Below, in pieces: positions 26,171 through 34,886 of a stretch of DNA of 64,000 bases. A model generated the notes under the pieces. The model had not been told where the DNA came from, did not search any database, and worked only from the letters and a program-made list of their open reading frames with translations. How positions within the stretch are numbered: position 1 is the stretch's first letter; each line of letters opens with the position of its first letter. Source of the DNA: Croceivirga sp. (lineage in GTDB: Bacteria > Bacteroidota > Bacteroidia > Flavobacteriales > Flavobacteriaceae); assembly GCA_028284285.1 (NCBI GenBank), contig JANQSA010000047.1:1-64000 (forward strand). The letters run 5' to 3'. Position numbers and translations under genes: made by a program.

Positions 26171-27301
26171 TCATATAACGGTTCTGATGTGCTGTATTAA
26201 TGAACTGTTTATGATATTCACATCAAATTTTCTCTCGGCCAAAAGCCTACTTTGTTTACCCATTTCCTCCACAGCAGAGGGGTTTTCAAGAAAATAGCGG
26301 CATGCTTCCAACAAGGGGTCAAAACTATTAGGTGGAATCAAAAATCCATTTTTCTTGGGAATAACCGTCTCCTTGCATCCCGGCATATCGGTAGTAATCA
26401 CAGGCATCCCAACGGACAATGCTTCCAAAATCGATCTTGGGACTCCTTCCCTATAAAAAGTGGGTAATACGAAAACATCCATCTCTTTCAAGAATTCGGG
26501 AACATTATCCTTGATGCCGTGAAAAACAATAATATTAGCCTCATCCAATTGCTTTAATATATCGACATTTATACCAGAAGGGGGATCTGCCTGTCCACCA
26601 ATAACATGAAATTCTGCGTTAGGAAAGTGCTTTTTAAGTGCTGTCGCCGAATCCATAAAAAGTTGAATGCCTTTCTCCTTAATCAATCTTGCCACAATGA
26701 TAAATTTTATGCTTGAAGCATTCGCTTTCTTGATGCGGAAGGGGTATCTGTTCAAATTTACCCCGGAACCATTTACAATTGAAGTCCTTTGATCTTTTGA
26801 AAGTATATTACTTTTTTTAAAAAGCTGCAAATCGTCTTCATTTTGAAAAATAACCAGTTTGTTACTTCGTAGAGCAAACCGATATAACCTTTTCGTTATT
26901 TGTTGCAAAAATTTAGCTTTCCTTGATGCCCCGCTGAAGGTAAATCCAAGACCGGTTATCAAGGATATTACTGGTACCCCGACCATTCTTGATGCTATTG
27001 AACCATAGACTACAGGTTTAATGGTATATGGAAATACCAAATCGATTTTGTGCTTAGATATAATTTTTTTTAGCTGTAATACTGATTTAAAATCACTTAG
27101 AGGATTAAGTCCTGTTCTGTCCAAATCAATGGCAATGGGATTTACCTGTAGTTTTTTCAAATTATCGGTTACTTCTTTTGAGATATCAGGTGCAGCAGCA
27201 AAAACAGTATAACCTTGTTTTACCAAAGCAGCCATAAAATCACCTCTAAAATGAATTAGGGATCCAGCCAAGGATGCCAGTAGTAATACATTTTTATTCA
27301 T
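26171..27301 (-). CDS. GT4 glycosyltransferase (PglA-like)
   Basis: 376 residues, GT-B fold. The N-domain shows NVLLLASLAGSLIHFRGDFM and VVYGSIASRMVGVPVISLIT with GLGFTFSG. The C-domain donor site shows FIIVARLIKEKGIQLFMDSA and the EX7E motif in REGVPRSILEALSVGMPVIT. The N-terminal pattern is close to PglA-type enzymes, which add the second sugar onto an undecaprenyl-PP-linked bacillosamine, consistent with the PglC-like gene next in line. It is the third gene of asnB-containing operon GT4, asnB, GT4, PGT. The sugar donor is unknown. Confidence 0.88.
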   Translation of the reverse strand: MNKNVLLLASLAGSLIHFRGDFMAALVKQGYTVFAAAPDISKEVTDNLKKLQVNPIAIDLDRTGLNPLSDFKSVLQLKKIISKHKIDLVFPYTIKPVVYGSIASRMVGVPVISLITGLGFTFSGASRKAKFLQQITKRLYRFALRSNKLVIFQNEDDLQLFKKSNILSKDQRTSIVNGSGVNLNRYPFRIKKANASSIKFIIVARLIKEKGIQLFMDSATALKKHFPNAEFHVIGGQADPPSGINVDILKQLDEANIIVFHGIKDNVPEFLKEMDVFVLPTFYREGVPRSILEALSVGMPVITTDMPGCKETVIPKKNGFLIPPNSFDPLLEACRYFLENPSAVEEMGKQSRLLAERKFDVNIINSSLIQHIRTVI

Positions 27302-27308
27302 GAACGAT

Positions 27309-29210
27309 TTAAATCTTAAGGTAGTTATACTTATACCATTTTTGAAAGCAGTAAAAGGCCCAAACCCTAAACGTATTATCTCGCTTTCTAGACAGATGAT
27401 TTTTAACTAGGGGCACTATGGTATCCGTGTTAAACAGTTCCTGCGATTTTAAAAATTTGATATCGATGTAAGATTCCAATTCTTTGCGCAAACTTGATCT
27501 TAACCAATCCCCTACAGGAGAACCAAAACCACTTTTGCTTCTTTCCAAAAACTGGTCAGGAAATTGATCTTTAAAGGCCTCTTTTAGAATATACTTTTTG
27601 CTCCAACCCTTCATAAGGTACTGTTCGGGAAGCGTGTTTGTAAATTCCCATAATTCCCTATTTAGAAAAGGCGCCCTACATTCCAGGGAGTTCATCATAC
27701 TTGTACGATCTACCTTGGGTAACATTCCTCCCTCCAGACTAATTATTTTATCGATTTGCCTAAAGTCAGTAAGAGAGGTAGCCTTATCTAAGTCAAGTAT
27801 TTTCTTGTATTCATCAAATAAACCAGTTTCAAGAATATGTGGTAATAGTATTTCAGCTAATTGACTTTCTGTATTGGCAAGTGAAACAATATTCCAGAAA
27901 AACTGCCCGTCATAGTCGATGCTATTAAGCAGTTTTCTAATTTGAAAGCGCCTACCTCTATGGTCGCGCTTTGTTGCCAGCATTGAATTGGCAAACCCCC
28001 TTATAGTGGTATGTAAAGTCTTAGGAATCCATTTTGTATATTGGCTGTTCATCTTGCCCACATAGTACTTGTTATAGCCCCCAAAAACTTCATCACCCCC
28101 GTCTCCGGTTAGCGCTACGGTAACATGCTCCCTTGTTTTTTTGGATACGAGATATGTAGGCAAGGCAGCGGTGTCCGAAAAGGGCTCATCAAAGTTTACC
28201 AATATTTCATGGATATCGTTCTTTAGATCATTTTCATCTATTTTGAATTCATGATGGTTGCTATTGATAAGTTTGGCAACAAGTTGCGATTTATCGGTTT
28301 CGTCAAATGGATTTTTTTTGAATCCAATGGAAAATGTTTCCACTTTTTTAGAGGAAACCTGTGATAAACACAAGGAAACTATTGAAGAGTCGACCCCACC
28401 TGATAGAAAAGTTCCTAAAGGAACATCGGATACGGAACGACTTTCCACGTTTCGCTCTACAATATCTTTAACTTTGAGTTTCGCTTGTTCAAAGGGAATT
28501 GAATTGGGAACTGGTCTTGGTTCATCATTAATTCTTTCCATATTGAAAGTATGTGTGACAAGATCATAGGTCAAAAAATGATTCGCTTCAAGCTTATGTA
28601 TCCCCTCATAGATGGTATGTGGTGCCGGAACGTAGGTAAGTCGAAGATATAGATTTAAGCCCTTGGAGGAGATTTTGGGTTTTGCTTCTAGTTCGCTCAC
28701 TATGGATTTGAGTTCTGAAGCCCATAAAAACTCATTTTCCGTCTGTGTAAAATATAGAGGCTTTTCACCAAAAAAATCTCTGGCAATATATACTTTTTTC
28801 TTGTGCTCATCATAGATGGCAAAAGCAAACATACCATCAAGCTTTGAAAAAGAACTTGAACCTTCTTTTTCGTAGAGCTTGAGTATAACCTCTGTGTCGC
28901 TACTGGTGTTGAAGTTGATATTCTTCGCTTCTAATTCAGCTTTTAACTCTCTATAGTTATAGATTTCACCATTAAAGGTTATAACGATTTTTTTATCGTC
29001 CGAATAGATGGGCTGTTGTCCTGAAGTAAGGTCGATAATGGAGAGCCTTCTCATAGCCATTCCCACTCCGTATTTATCTTTAATTTGCGCAAAAGTTCCG
29101 TCTTCATCCGGACCTCTGTGAAAAATCAAATCATTCATTCTTTTAAGAACATTGGGAATATCCTTTCCGAGAGCGCTTTGTTTTACTATTATTCCATTAA
29201 TCCCACACAT
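27309..29210 (-). CDS. asnB: Asparagine synthase (glutamine-hydrolysing) family amidotransferase
   Basis: 633 residues, full AsnB architecture. The glutaminase domain begins with the catalytic Cys2 (MCGINGIIVKQ), and contains FHRGPDEDG and GEIYNYRELK. The synthetase domain carries the PP-loop FLSGGVDSSIVSL, ALTGDGGDEVFGGYNKYY and RAPFLNRELWEF. In capsule loci these proteins often amidate a uronic-acid carboxyl rather than aspartate; with UDP-glucose dehydrogenase and a uronate epimerase in this window that is plausible. It lies eight bases upstream of the PglA-like gene and four bases after another GT4 gene, so it belongs to the assembly operon. Confidence 0.93.
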   Translation of the reverse strand: MCGINGIIVKQSALGKDIPNVLKRMNDLIFHRGPDEDGTFAQIKDKYGVGMAMRRLSIIDLTSGQQPIYSDDKKIVITFNGEIYNYRELKAELEAKNINFNTSSDTEVILKLYEKEGSSSFSKLDGMFAFAIYDEHKKKVYIARDFFGEKPLYFTQTENEFLWASELKSIVSELEAKPKISSKGLNLYLRLTYVPAPHTIYEGIHKLEANHFLTYDLVTHTFNMERINDEPRPVPNSIPFEQAKLKVKDIVERNVESRSVSDVPLGTFLSGGVDSSIVSLCLSQVSSKKVETFSIGFKKNPFDETDKSQLVAKLINSNHHEFKIDENDLKNDIHEILVNFDEPFSDTAALPTYLVSKKTREHVTVALTGDGGDEVFGGYNKYYVGKMNSQYTKWIPKTLHTTIRGFANSMLATKRDHRGRRFQIRKLLNSIDYDGQFFWNIVSLANTESQLAEILLPHILETGLFDEYKKILDLDKATSLTDFRQIDKIISLEGGMLPKVDRTSMMNSLECRAPFLNRELWEFTNTLPEQYLMKGWSKKYILKEAFKDQFPDQFLERSKSGFGSPVGDWLRSSLRKELESYIDIKFLKSQELFNTDTIVPLVKNHLSRKRDNTFRVWAFYCFQKWYKYNYLKI

Positions 29211-29213
29211 TCT

Positions 29214-30362
29214 TTAAAGGAGCTTTTGATATAATTGTTGTAGTTTTTTGGCATTGGAATTTATGTCGTAGTTGCCTTCTACGATTAATTGATGGTTGTT
29301 GTTACGTGGGTATTCCAAATCCTCTAACATCAACTGTGCCCATCTTTCGGCAGTCTCATTCAGACTTGTAAATCTAATTTGATCTGTTAAGTCCACCTCT
29401 TTTGCAATGGTGCTTGAGGCGATAATTTTAAGGCCTGCTGCCTGGGCTTCTATAAGCGTTAATGGTAAGCCCTCATATAGCGATGGGAAAAGTAAATAGT
29501 CCATGGCTTGAAGCAAGTCGGGGATATCATTTCTAAGGCCAAGAAATTTTACTTTTTCCTTTAATGAATATTTGGAGGTTAAATTTTCAATTTTTGGCTT
29601 TAGGTTGCCATCTCCTATTAACATAAGTTGGGTGGAAGGTTTTCGCTTAACCAGTTCCCTGAAAATTTCTACAAGAAAAAAATGATTCTTTTGTTCATTA
29701 AATCGACCAACGTGACCAATTACTTTGGTGCCATCAGGGATTTGAAAATGGGATCTTACTTTTTCTCTTGTCTTTTGATTAAATGTAAACTTGTATGAGT
29801 CAATTGCATTATTGATGATTGTAACCTTATCCAGGTTTTTTTTACCATAAAGCCAAATACCTGCTTTAATTCCACATGCAAAATAATGATTGGCATATTT
29901 TCGTGTTCTTCGTCTTATCAAGGACTGAATGCTGTCTTTAACTGTGGCTGTAATGTCCGTGTTGGGAACAAAGATTTTTTTAAGTACAAAGGGTTCTACG
30001 GCAAGATGGCTATGGGCAATTCTAACCGGTATTTTTTTGCTTTTTGCCACTTGAAGAATAATACTGCTCAATGCGTTTAAATGGGAATGAACAATTTCAT
30101 ACTCAGGATGTTCTTCAAAGAATAGGAACAAAGTCTTTTTGTACCTAAAATAGTTTTTAGGTGAGATAGCGGGCATTCTATATATTTTACCTCCCAAAGA
30201 TTTTATTTCTTCATCAAAAAAACCTTCTGCTTGTCTATGCAATAGGAAATCAAATTGAACCTTAGTTCGATCGATATTTCGATAATAGTTCATAATCATC
30301 GTCTCAGCGCCACCACGATTCATAATCGTTAAGACTTGCAATATTCTCAAAGGTTGGTTCAT
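29214..30362 (-). CDS. GT4 glycosyltransferase
   Basis: 382 residues. GT-B N-domain: ILQVLTIMNRGGAETMIMNY (Gly-rich acceptor loop). C-domain: KVIGHVGRFNEQKNHFFLVE, LMLIGDGNLKPKIENL and the EX7E motif YEGLPLTLIEAQAAGLKIIA. Typical of capsule and EPS family-4 retaining transferases. It is the first gene of the GT4-asnB-GT4-PGT operon; a good -7 box lies about 195 bases upstream. The specific sugar cannot be inferred. Confidence 0.9.
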   Translation of the reverse strand: MNQPLRILQVLTIMNRGGAETMIMNYYRNIDRTKVQFDFLLHRQAEGFFDEEIKSLGGKIYRMPAISPKNYFRYKKTLFLFFEEHPEYEIVHSHLNALSSIILQVAKSKKIPVRIAHSHLAVEPFVLKKIFVPNTDITATVKDSIQSLIRRRTRKYANHYFACGIKAGIWLYGKKNLDKVTIINNAIDSYKFTFNQKTREKVRSHFQIPDGTKVIGHVGRFNEQKNHFFLVEIFRELVKRKPSTQLMLIGDGNLKPKIENLTSKYSLKEKVKFLGLRNDIPDLLQAMDYLLFPSLYEGLPLTLIEAQAAGLKIIASSTIAKEVDLTDQIRFTSLNETAERWAQLMLEDLEYPRNNNHQLIVEGNYDINSNAKKLQQLYQKLL

Positions 30363-30557
30363 CTATCTAAAAGCTTGTTAAATAGGTTTCATAAAGCCCA
30401 ACGATTTTTTTACTATTATATTTTTGTAAACCATGTTCCAAACTATTTTGGATCTCTTTTTATCTCATTTTAAACCGAATAATTATGCCATCCACGGCCA
30501 ATAAAACTGAAATAAATCAGAATTTCAATTTCATAATCTGATATGGCCTAAAGGGGG

Positions 30558-30565
30558 CAAAATTA
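30558..30565 (-). promoter_or_regulatory. Candidate -7 box (TAATTTTG) of the GT4-asnB operon
   Basis: A perfect TAnnTTTG match on the minus strand, about 195 bases upstream of the ATG at 30362. No -33 TTTG is evident. The long leader has no obvious structure. Confidence 0.38.
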
Positions 30566-30783
30566 AATAGTTTTTATTACTTTTCTTTTTTTTGTCTAAA
30601 GATTGTTATCTTTTTTTACTGGGACTTTTTCAGCTCTTTTTTTCGATGTTATTCGGGAAGGACTGCAATACCTGCGCATTCATTCTTTCGTTGTTTTCAT
30701 TGAACATCATATTGTATTTGTGTGCTACGAGAAAAATCATAGAGGAAAAGTAAAAGTGCTCTGTAAGGCGCTATGAAACCGAA

Positions 30784-31067
30784 TTAATTTAGTTCCTTGC
30801 GAGGTTCAATTTTTATCGTTCCCACGCTGAATTCCATTAATTCTTTTTGTGTGAACATATTTGTTTTAAAGAGGTGGGTAAAGAAAAGGGGGATTTGTCC
30901 TATTCATATCATTAAAATGGTAAGCATAGGCTACCATATCTTGTAGTTTTAGCGGTATCATATCTACCAAACTCAGCTTTACTGAATTCAACGAGAAAGC
31001 TTTTGAACTTATGTACTATGATACCAAGTTCATTGGCTATTAGGGAGTTGCCCATTGCGCAGACCAA
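30784..31067 (-). pseudogene. Unidentified decayed minus-strand gene
   Basis: Protein-like stretches follow each other on the minus strand in shifting frames: MGNSLIANELGIIVHKFKSF (from about 31067), then LSLVDMIPLKLQDMVAYAYH, then a 24-codon frame ending at 30784 (TQKELMEFSVGTIKIEPRKE). The succession suggests one gene broken by frameshifts. I do not recognise the family. The plus-strand ORF at 31003-31194 is its shadow. The remaining part of this 830-base gap holds only the operon leader and AT-rich DNA. Confidence 0.35.
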
Positions 31068-31195
31068 TTATCTAATTGCAATCATAACCAAGGGAAGGTA
31101 CAATGCTCATTTGGAATTCCATCAAGAAGAATCCCTAATTAGTAAAGTATTCAAAAAAATATTGAAATTTAGAGCTGAAATTTCGCTAACCTGAT

Positions 31196-32992
31196 TTAAT
31201 CAAAATCTACCTGATTGAGGTATTCTTCAATATTTTCATAGCCATCACCATCAAAATCTTCAGTAGCATTTTGGCTCAAATCGCCAAACTGGGATATTTC
31301 CCAAGCATCAGCCATACCATCTTTATCAGTGTCAAAAGTAGCGGCACGCGTATTTTCAGGCAATGTCGGCTGCATCCATGACTTATTACCCAATACCCCT
31401 TGAACCCCGTTGATGGTTTCGTCAATTAAAGCGGTGTCATAGCTATCCAAATAAAATCCAACACTGCCATCAACGGTCAAATATTTGTTGGCACCTACAT
31501 CACTGGTTACTTTTGAAAAAGCATCCGCTGCAGATTCAATTTTTGGTGCGGCCCCTAGCAAAGGGTGCATGTTAGTTGTAAAGCGATCGCTTGGTACTGG
31601 TGGAGCTGGGTCAAATCCAAACTGTGACCATATTTCTTGGTCATTCAAAACGGGAGTTGTCCTTAACGTGTTGTGATAATTGTTTGCCGTGTAAATTGAA
31701 ACATTGCCGGGGCTTTGCACTTTGTTCGGCGGATAGATGGTGGAAGTTGACCCCATTCTAATCCAGTTGCCTATGTAATTCACGTCTTTGTTTCCTGTTT
31801 TATTGATGTTAACAACCCTTGAAGGAAAAGTGTCATGGATATTATTGATAATATCCACTTGACCTACACCACCGTAATTGGGCTGTCGGTGATATTCATT
31901 CTTCCAAAGATTTCTGTAAACTGTAACGTCGAATACATTTCCAGTTCCAGAACCATCTAAAATGACCGAAGTCGCATTTTCTGAAAACAAACTTCTCGAT
32001 ACCGTAATATTGTCAACACGCCCCCAGTTGCCATTCATGCTGATTGCCTGATCGTCATTAAATGAAAATGAGCAATGATCCAAAACTAGACCGTCCGTAC
32101 CCGTTGATATAAATCCGTTATGCAGGTAGGCATCGGCAACACCTGTATAACTACCATTTCTAAATCGTATATATCTCCAAATGGCATTATTACAAGGTTC
32201 CTGTGCGCGACCAAACCCACCTCCCAATTGAATAGGTCTACCACTTATGGTTATCCCTCCTCGAGGTGCCGTCTGCCCTGCTACCGTAAAGTTGCTGTTT
32301 TCGTTTATCAGTTCGATGATGGTATTTAGGGTTATGGTTCCGCTTACGTCAAATACTATGGTGCGGGGAACAGTCATCATCAAAGCCTCCCTTAAACTAC
32401 CTGGGCCACGATCATTTAAATTGGTCACGTGAACAACTACACCGCCTCTACCCCCAGTTGTGTATGCACCTGCACCTACTGCCGAGGGAAAGGCTTTTAA
32501 TTCTTCCGTGTTATCTTCTAGGGTATATTTGGTACTCACCAATACTGAGGCTTGTTTCTGTTGTGAGTCACCATGTCCTGAAATTTGAACATAATAAGTG
32601 AATTCATCGACAACAATTTCTTCATTTGCCTTGTTACTACTTAAATCCGGTGTATACGAAAAGGTATTGTCATTATTTTTTATCAAAGAACCTAGATTAG
32701 GTTCATTTATGATATCTATTTTAACATCTATACTATCGTTTTTTGGTACGCTGTCATTTTTCAGGACGTCCAAAATTGCCGGGGTATTCAAGGCAGGAAT
32801 AGTAAACTCGTCATCTATGACTTGAAATGATATCGGTTCAACACCAATACCGATTTCTCCAGCATTTGTTTGTTCTTGTGTTTGTTCTTGAATTATCTCA
32901 GAAAACAGGTCACTATCCTTATTACATGAAGTCAGAAATAAGATAAATAATAAAAACATAAATCTAAAAGTAATGGATTTGTGGGGAGCCAT
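31196..32992 (-). CDS. Pectate-lyase-like (PL1) surface lipoprotein with C-terminal EF-hand-type region
   Basis: 598 residues. A lipoprotein signal ends in FLTSC (Cys23); the following NKDSD is acid-rich, as in Bacteroidota surface-export signals. Residues about 50-155 form a cadherin/Ig-like module (TPAILDVLKNDSVPKNDS). The right-handed beta-helix of PL1 enzymes follows: GRGGVVVHVTNLNDRGPGSL, IVFDVSGTITL, NFTVAGQTAPRGG, LDHCSFSFNDDQAISM, then LWKNEYHRQPNYG. The C-terminus carries calcium-loop motifs DTDKDGMADAWE and DFDGDGYENIEEYLN. PL1 enzymes cleave uronate-containing polymers by beta-elimination. Inside an EPS locus with UDP-uronate genes it may trim or release the polymer. It has a dedicated promoter with phased repeats. 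Confidence 0.85.
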   Translation of the reverse strand: MAPHKSITFRFMFLLFILFLTSCNKDSDLFSEIIQEQTQEQTNAGEIGIGVEPISFQVIDDEFTIPALNTPAILDVLKNDSVPKNDSIDVKIDIINEPNLGSLIKNNDNTFSYTPDLSSNKANEEIVVDEFTYYVQISGHGDSQQKQASVLVSTKYTLEDNTEELKAFPSAVGAGAYTTGGRGGVVVHVTNLNDRGPGSLREALMMTVPRTIVFDVSGTITLNTIIELINENSNFTVAGQTAPRGGITISGRPIQLGGGFGRAQEPCNNAIWRYIRFRNGSYTGVADAYLHNGFISTGTDGLVLDHCSFSFNDDQAISMNGNWGRVDNITVSRSLFSENATSVILDGSGTGNVFDVTVYRNLWKNEYHRQPNYGGVGQVDIINNIHDTFPSRVVNINKTGNKDVNYIGNWIRMGSTSTIYPPNKVQSPGNVSIYTANNYHNTLRTTPVLNDQEIWSQFGFDPAPPVPSDRFTTNMHPLLGAAPKIESAADAFSKVTSDVGANKYLTVDGSVGFYLDSYDTALIDETINGVQGVLGNKSWMQPTLPENTRAATFDTDKDGMADAWEISQFGDLSQNATEDFDGDGYENIEEYLNQVDFD

Positions 32993-33051
32993 TTCTTATT
33001 GCGGTTAAGTGGTAAAATGAATTAAAATAGATTTGGAAAGCTAAATTAATC

Positions 33052-33059
33052 CAAAGGTA
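33052..33059 (-). promoter_or_regulatory. -7 box (TACCTTTG) of the lyase gene
   Basis: A perfect TAnnTTTG match on the minus strand, 60 bases upstream of the ATG at 32992. It directly abuts the first of three direct repeats that occupy the region where a -33 element would lie. Confidence 0.55.
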
Positions 33060-33060
33060 T

Positions 33061-33169
33061 TTTTTTTCGATGAAATTTGGCTTTTTTTCGATGAAATACA
33101 TTTTTTAACGCAACGTATACTGAAAAAATGGGTTTTGAGATTACAAAAATCAAATTTTTTTGATGAAAT
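33061..33169 (-). repeat. Three direct repeats ATTTCATCGAAAAAAA upstream of the lyase promoter
   Basis: Copies lie at 33061-33076 and 33082-33097 (identical, 21 bases apart) and 33155-33169 (one C missing). The spacings of 21 and 73 bases are near whole numbers of helical turns, as expected for a regulator binding one DNA face. All lie just upstream of the -7 box. A-tracts could also bend the DNA. Confidence 0.6.
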
Positions 33170-33353
33170 ATGCTTATTTGGTCCAAATGGTTTTGGGACC
33201 TTACCCATTTTACGGAAGGTTTTTATTTTCCTCTAATTTGTTTACAAAATCAGAATATAAGGCAAACAACTATAAGCAGGATTAAGTGTAGCATTTGTTT
33301 TTACAATTCTGCATACTATCTCATGAGATGAATTACTTAGGATTTTTCATTCA

Positions 33354-33627
33354 TTATTTCAACACTAATGCTTTCAATAGCATGGTGTAGTGATTCCAAT
33401 TTCCATTTAAATGTTCGTTTACCAACTTAATTACTGCTTCTGGATGAATATTGTGAATGTCTTTTAAGTTGGTAAAAACCAGCTCATCCAACACTTTTTT
33501 TTAAACCCATTTCTAAACCACACTTAAAAAGGTGTTGTGAAACCTGATTTTTGTCGATTGGATATCACTTCAGGGTGGTATTGGCATGATCTATCTTTTG
33601 CAATAAGTTTTGTTTGTCTTTTTGTAA
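33354..33627 (-). pseudogene. Unidentified decayed gene, frameshifted at an A-run
   Basis: The minus strand reads LQKDKQNLLQKIDHANTTLK, a stop, then YPIDKNQVSQHLFKCGLEMG up to an A8 run near 33496. There the frame shifts and continues as VLDELVFTNLKDIHNIHPEA and VIKLVNEHLNGNWNH, ending at TAA 33354. The last part (about 46 codons) faintly resembles the C-terminal tail of asparagine-synthase-type proteins (I-xx-LV-xx-HL), but the upstream part does not, so no family is assigned. Confidence 0.4.
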
Positions 33628-33657
33628 CTAAAGTTATTTAGAAGATTTTGGGGAAAT

Positions 33658-33846
33658 TCAATTACTCGGTTTTGTAGGAAATGGGGAGTGCGCCTCTAAA
33701 AAGTAAACCATTGTGGCACAATCTGCCCCTACATTAATATCCCAATGGAGATGGGTTCTTAGGTCAAAGTCACTAATACTAGAATAGAAATCCTTATAAT
33801 TATGCATGTGTATATTCATCATAGACTGTATAATAAACGTTCCCAT
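33658..33846 (-). CDS. Small hypothetical protein overlapping the GT4 3' end
   Basis: 62 codons from an ATG inside the last 28 bases of the GT4 gene. The C-terminal half (INVGADCATMVYFLEAHSPF) reads like protein, but there is no signal peptide, no recognised domain and no clear start context. It could be a real coupled gene, a relic of the same lost gene as 33354-33627, or chance. Confidence 0.25.
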   Translation of the reverse strand: MGTFIIQSMMNIHMHNYKDFYSSISDFDLRTHLHWDINVGADCATMVYFLEAHSPFPTKPSN

Positions 33847-34886
33847 TTTTCGCCTACCGTATGCAAAGAAAATTTATCAAGGGATTTTGTTGCATTAGCC
33901 TTCAATGATGCTCGCATCTTTTCGTTGCCCATCAACTCCCCAAGTTTTTGAATCATTTCCTCCTTATTTTGATTACTTACAAGGATTCCGTTTTTCCCAT
34001 CATCAATAATTTCTGAAGGTCCTGAGACACAATCATAGGCGATACAGGCCATTTTTTGGGACATTGCTTCTATCAAGACCATCGGCAAACCTTCATATCT
34101 TGAAGTCAAAAGATATATTTCGGACTTGGCCATTATCTCTTTTACGTCTTTTCGAAAGCCAGAAAACCGAACTTGATTTTGGATTCCCAGTTTTTGGACT
34201 TTCTTCTTGAGCTCTGCCATACCAGTTTCTCCGCCACCCACGATATTAAGATTCCAATCTGGATTTGTTTTAAAGACTTCATAAACTATATCCAACAAAT
34301 TGTCGAACCCTTTATGCGCGTATCTGTCCAAATTACCTACAGCCATGATTGTTTTTTCTCTCTCTTGCGGCACATTTTCATTAATAATAAATGAGCATGG
34401 GTTTTCCATGACAACGGTGTTTGGATTGATTTTTTTGAAAAAGGGCAAATCGAACTTTGTTAATACTGTAATGGCATTGGGAAAACGGAATAAAACATGC
34501 CATAAAAACTTAATGGATAATGTTGAGGGCAGGTGTAAATGGTTCAAATGTACTGAAACCACTGATTTAATGCCGTAAATTTTAGCAGGTAATATTGTGG
34601 CATAACCCACCATACCGATATGTGTGCTTATATACTCTGGTCTATTTCTTTTTTTGAAATAAAAAACAAGTAATGAAAAAAAACCTCGAAACGAAGCATA
34701 ATTAATGATTGATTTTTTATGGAACCGTATGCGCTTAACTTTAGGATGAAGATCATAGGCGTCTTTCCCATAGAAAGTAATTACCCGCACTTGGTGACCG
34801 TTTTCAGCAAAATGGTTGGACAAAAGACTTACCACCCTTTCTGCGCCACCTCCCTGCATTGCGCCTATCACAAAATCTATTTTCAT
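33819..34886 (-). CDS. GT4 glycosyltransferase, paralogue of the gene at 36070
   Basis: 355 residues. Acceptor loop IGAMQGGGAERVVSLLSNHF; donor site IMAVGNLDRYAHKGFDNLLD and EX7E in SRYEGLPMVLIEAMSQKMAC. It shares with the gene at 36070 the uncommon phrases SRxEGLPMVLIEAMSQ and CxxGPSxxIxDGxNG, so the two are duplicates flanking the polymerase gene. Its start overlaps the polymerase stop by four bases. It probably adds one sugar of the repeat unit; specificity unknown. Confidence 0.9.
   Translation of the reverse strand: MKIDFVIGAMQGGGAERVVSLLSNHFAENGHQVRVITFYGKDAYDLHPKVKRIRFHKKSIINYASFRGFFSLLVFYFKKRNRPEYISTHIGMVGYATILPAKIYGIKSVVSVHLNHLHLPSTLSIKFLWHVLFRFPNAITVLTKFDLPFFKKINPNTVVMENPCSFIINENVPQEREKTIMAVGNLDRYAHKGFDNLLDIVYEVFKTNPDWNLNIVGGGETGMAELKKKVQKLGIQNQVRFSGFRKDVKEIMAKSEIYLLTSRYEGLPMVLIEAMSQKMACIAYDCVSGPSEIIDDGKNGILVSNQNKEEMIQKLGELMGNEKMRASLKANATKSLDKFSLHTVGEKWERLLYSL

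Noticed and set aside
33061-33169. Three repeats considered as a CRISPR-like array
   Set aside because: Units are only 15-16 bases, unevenly spaced and A-rich, with no cas genes; operator repeats fit better.
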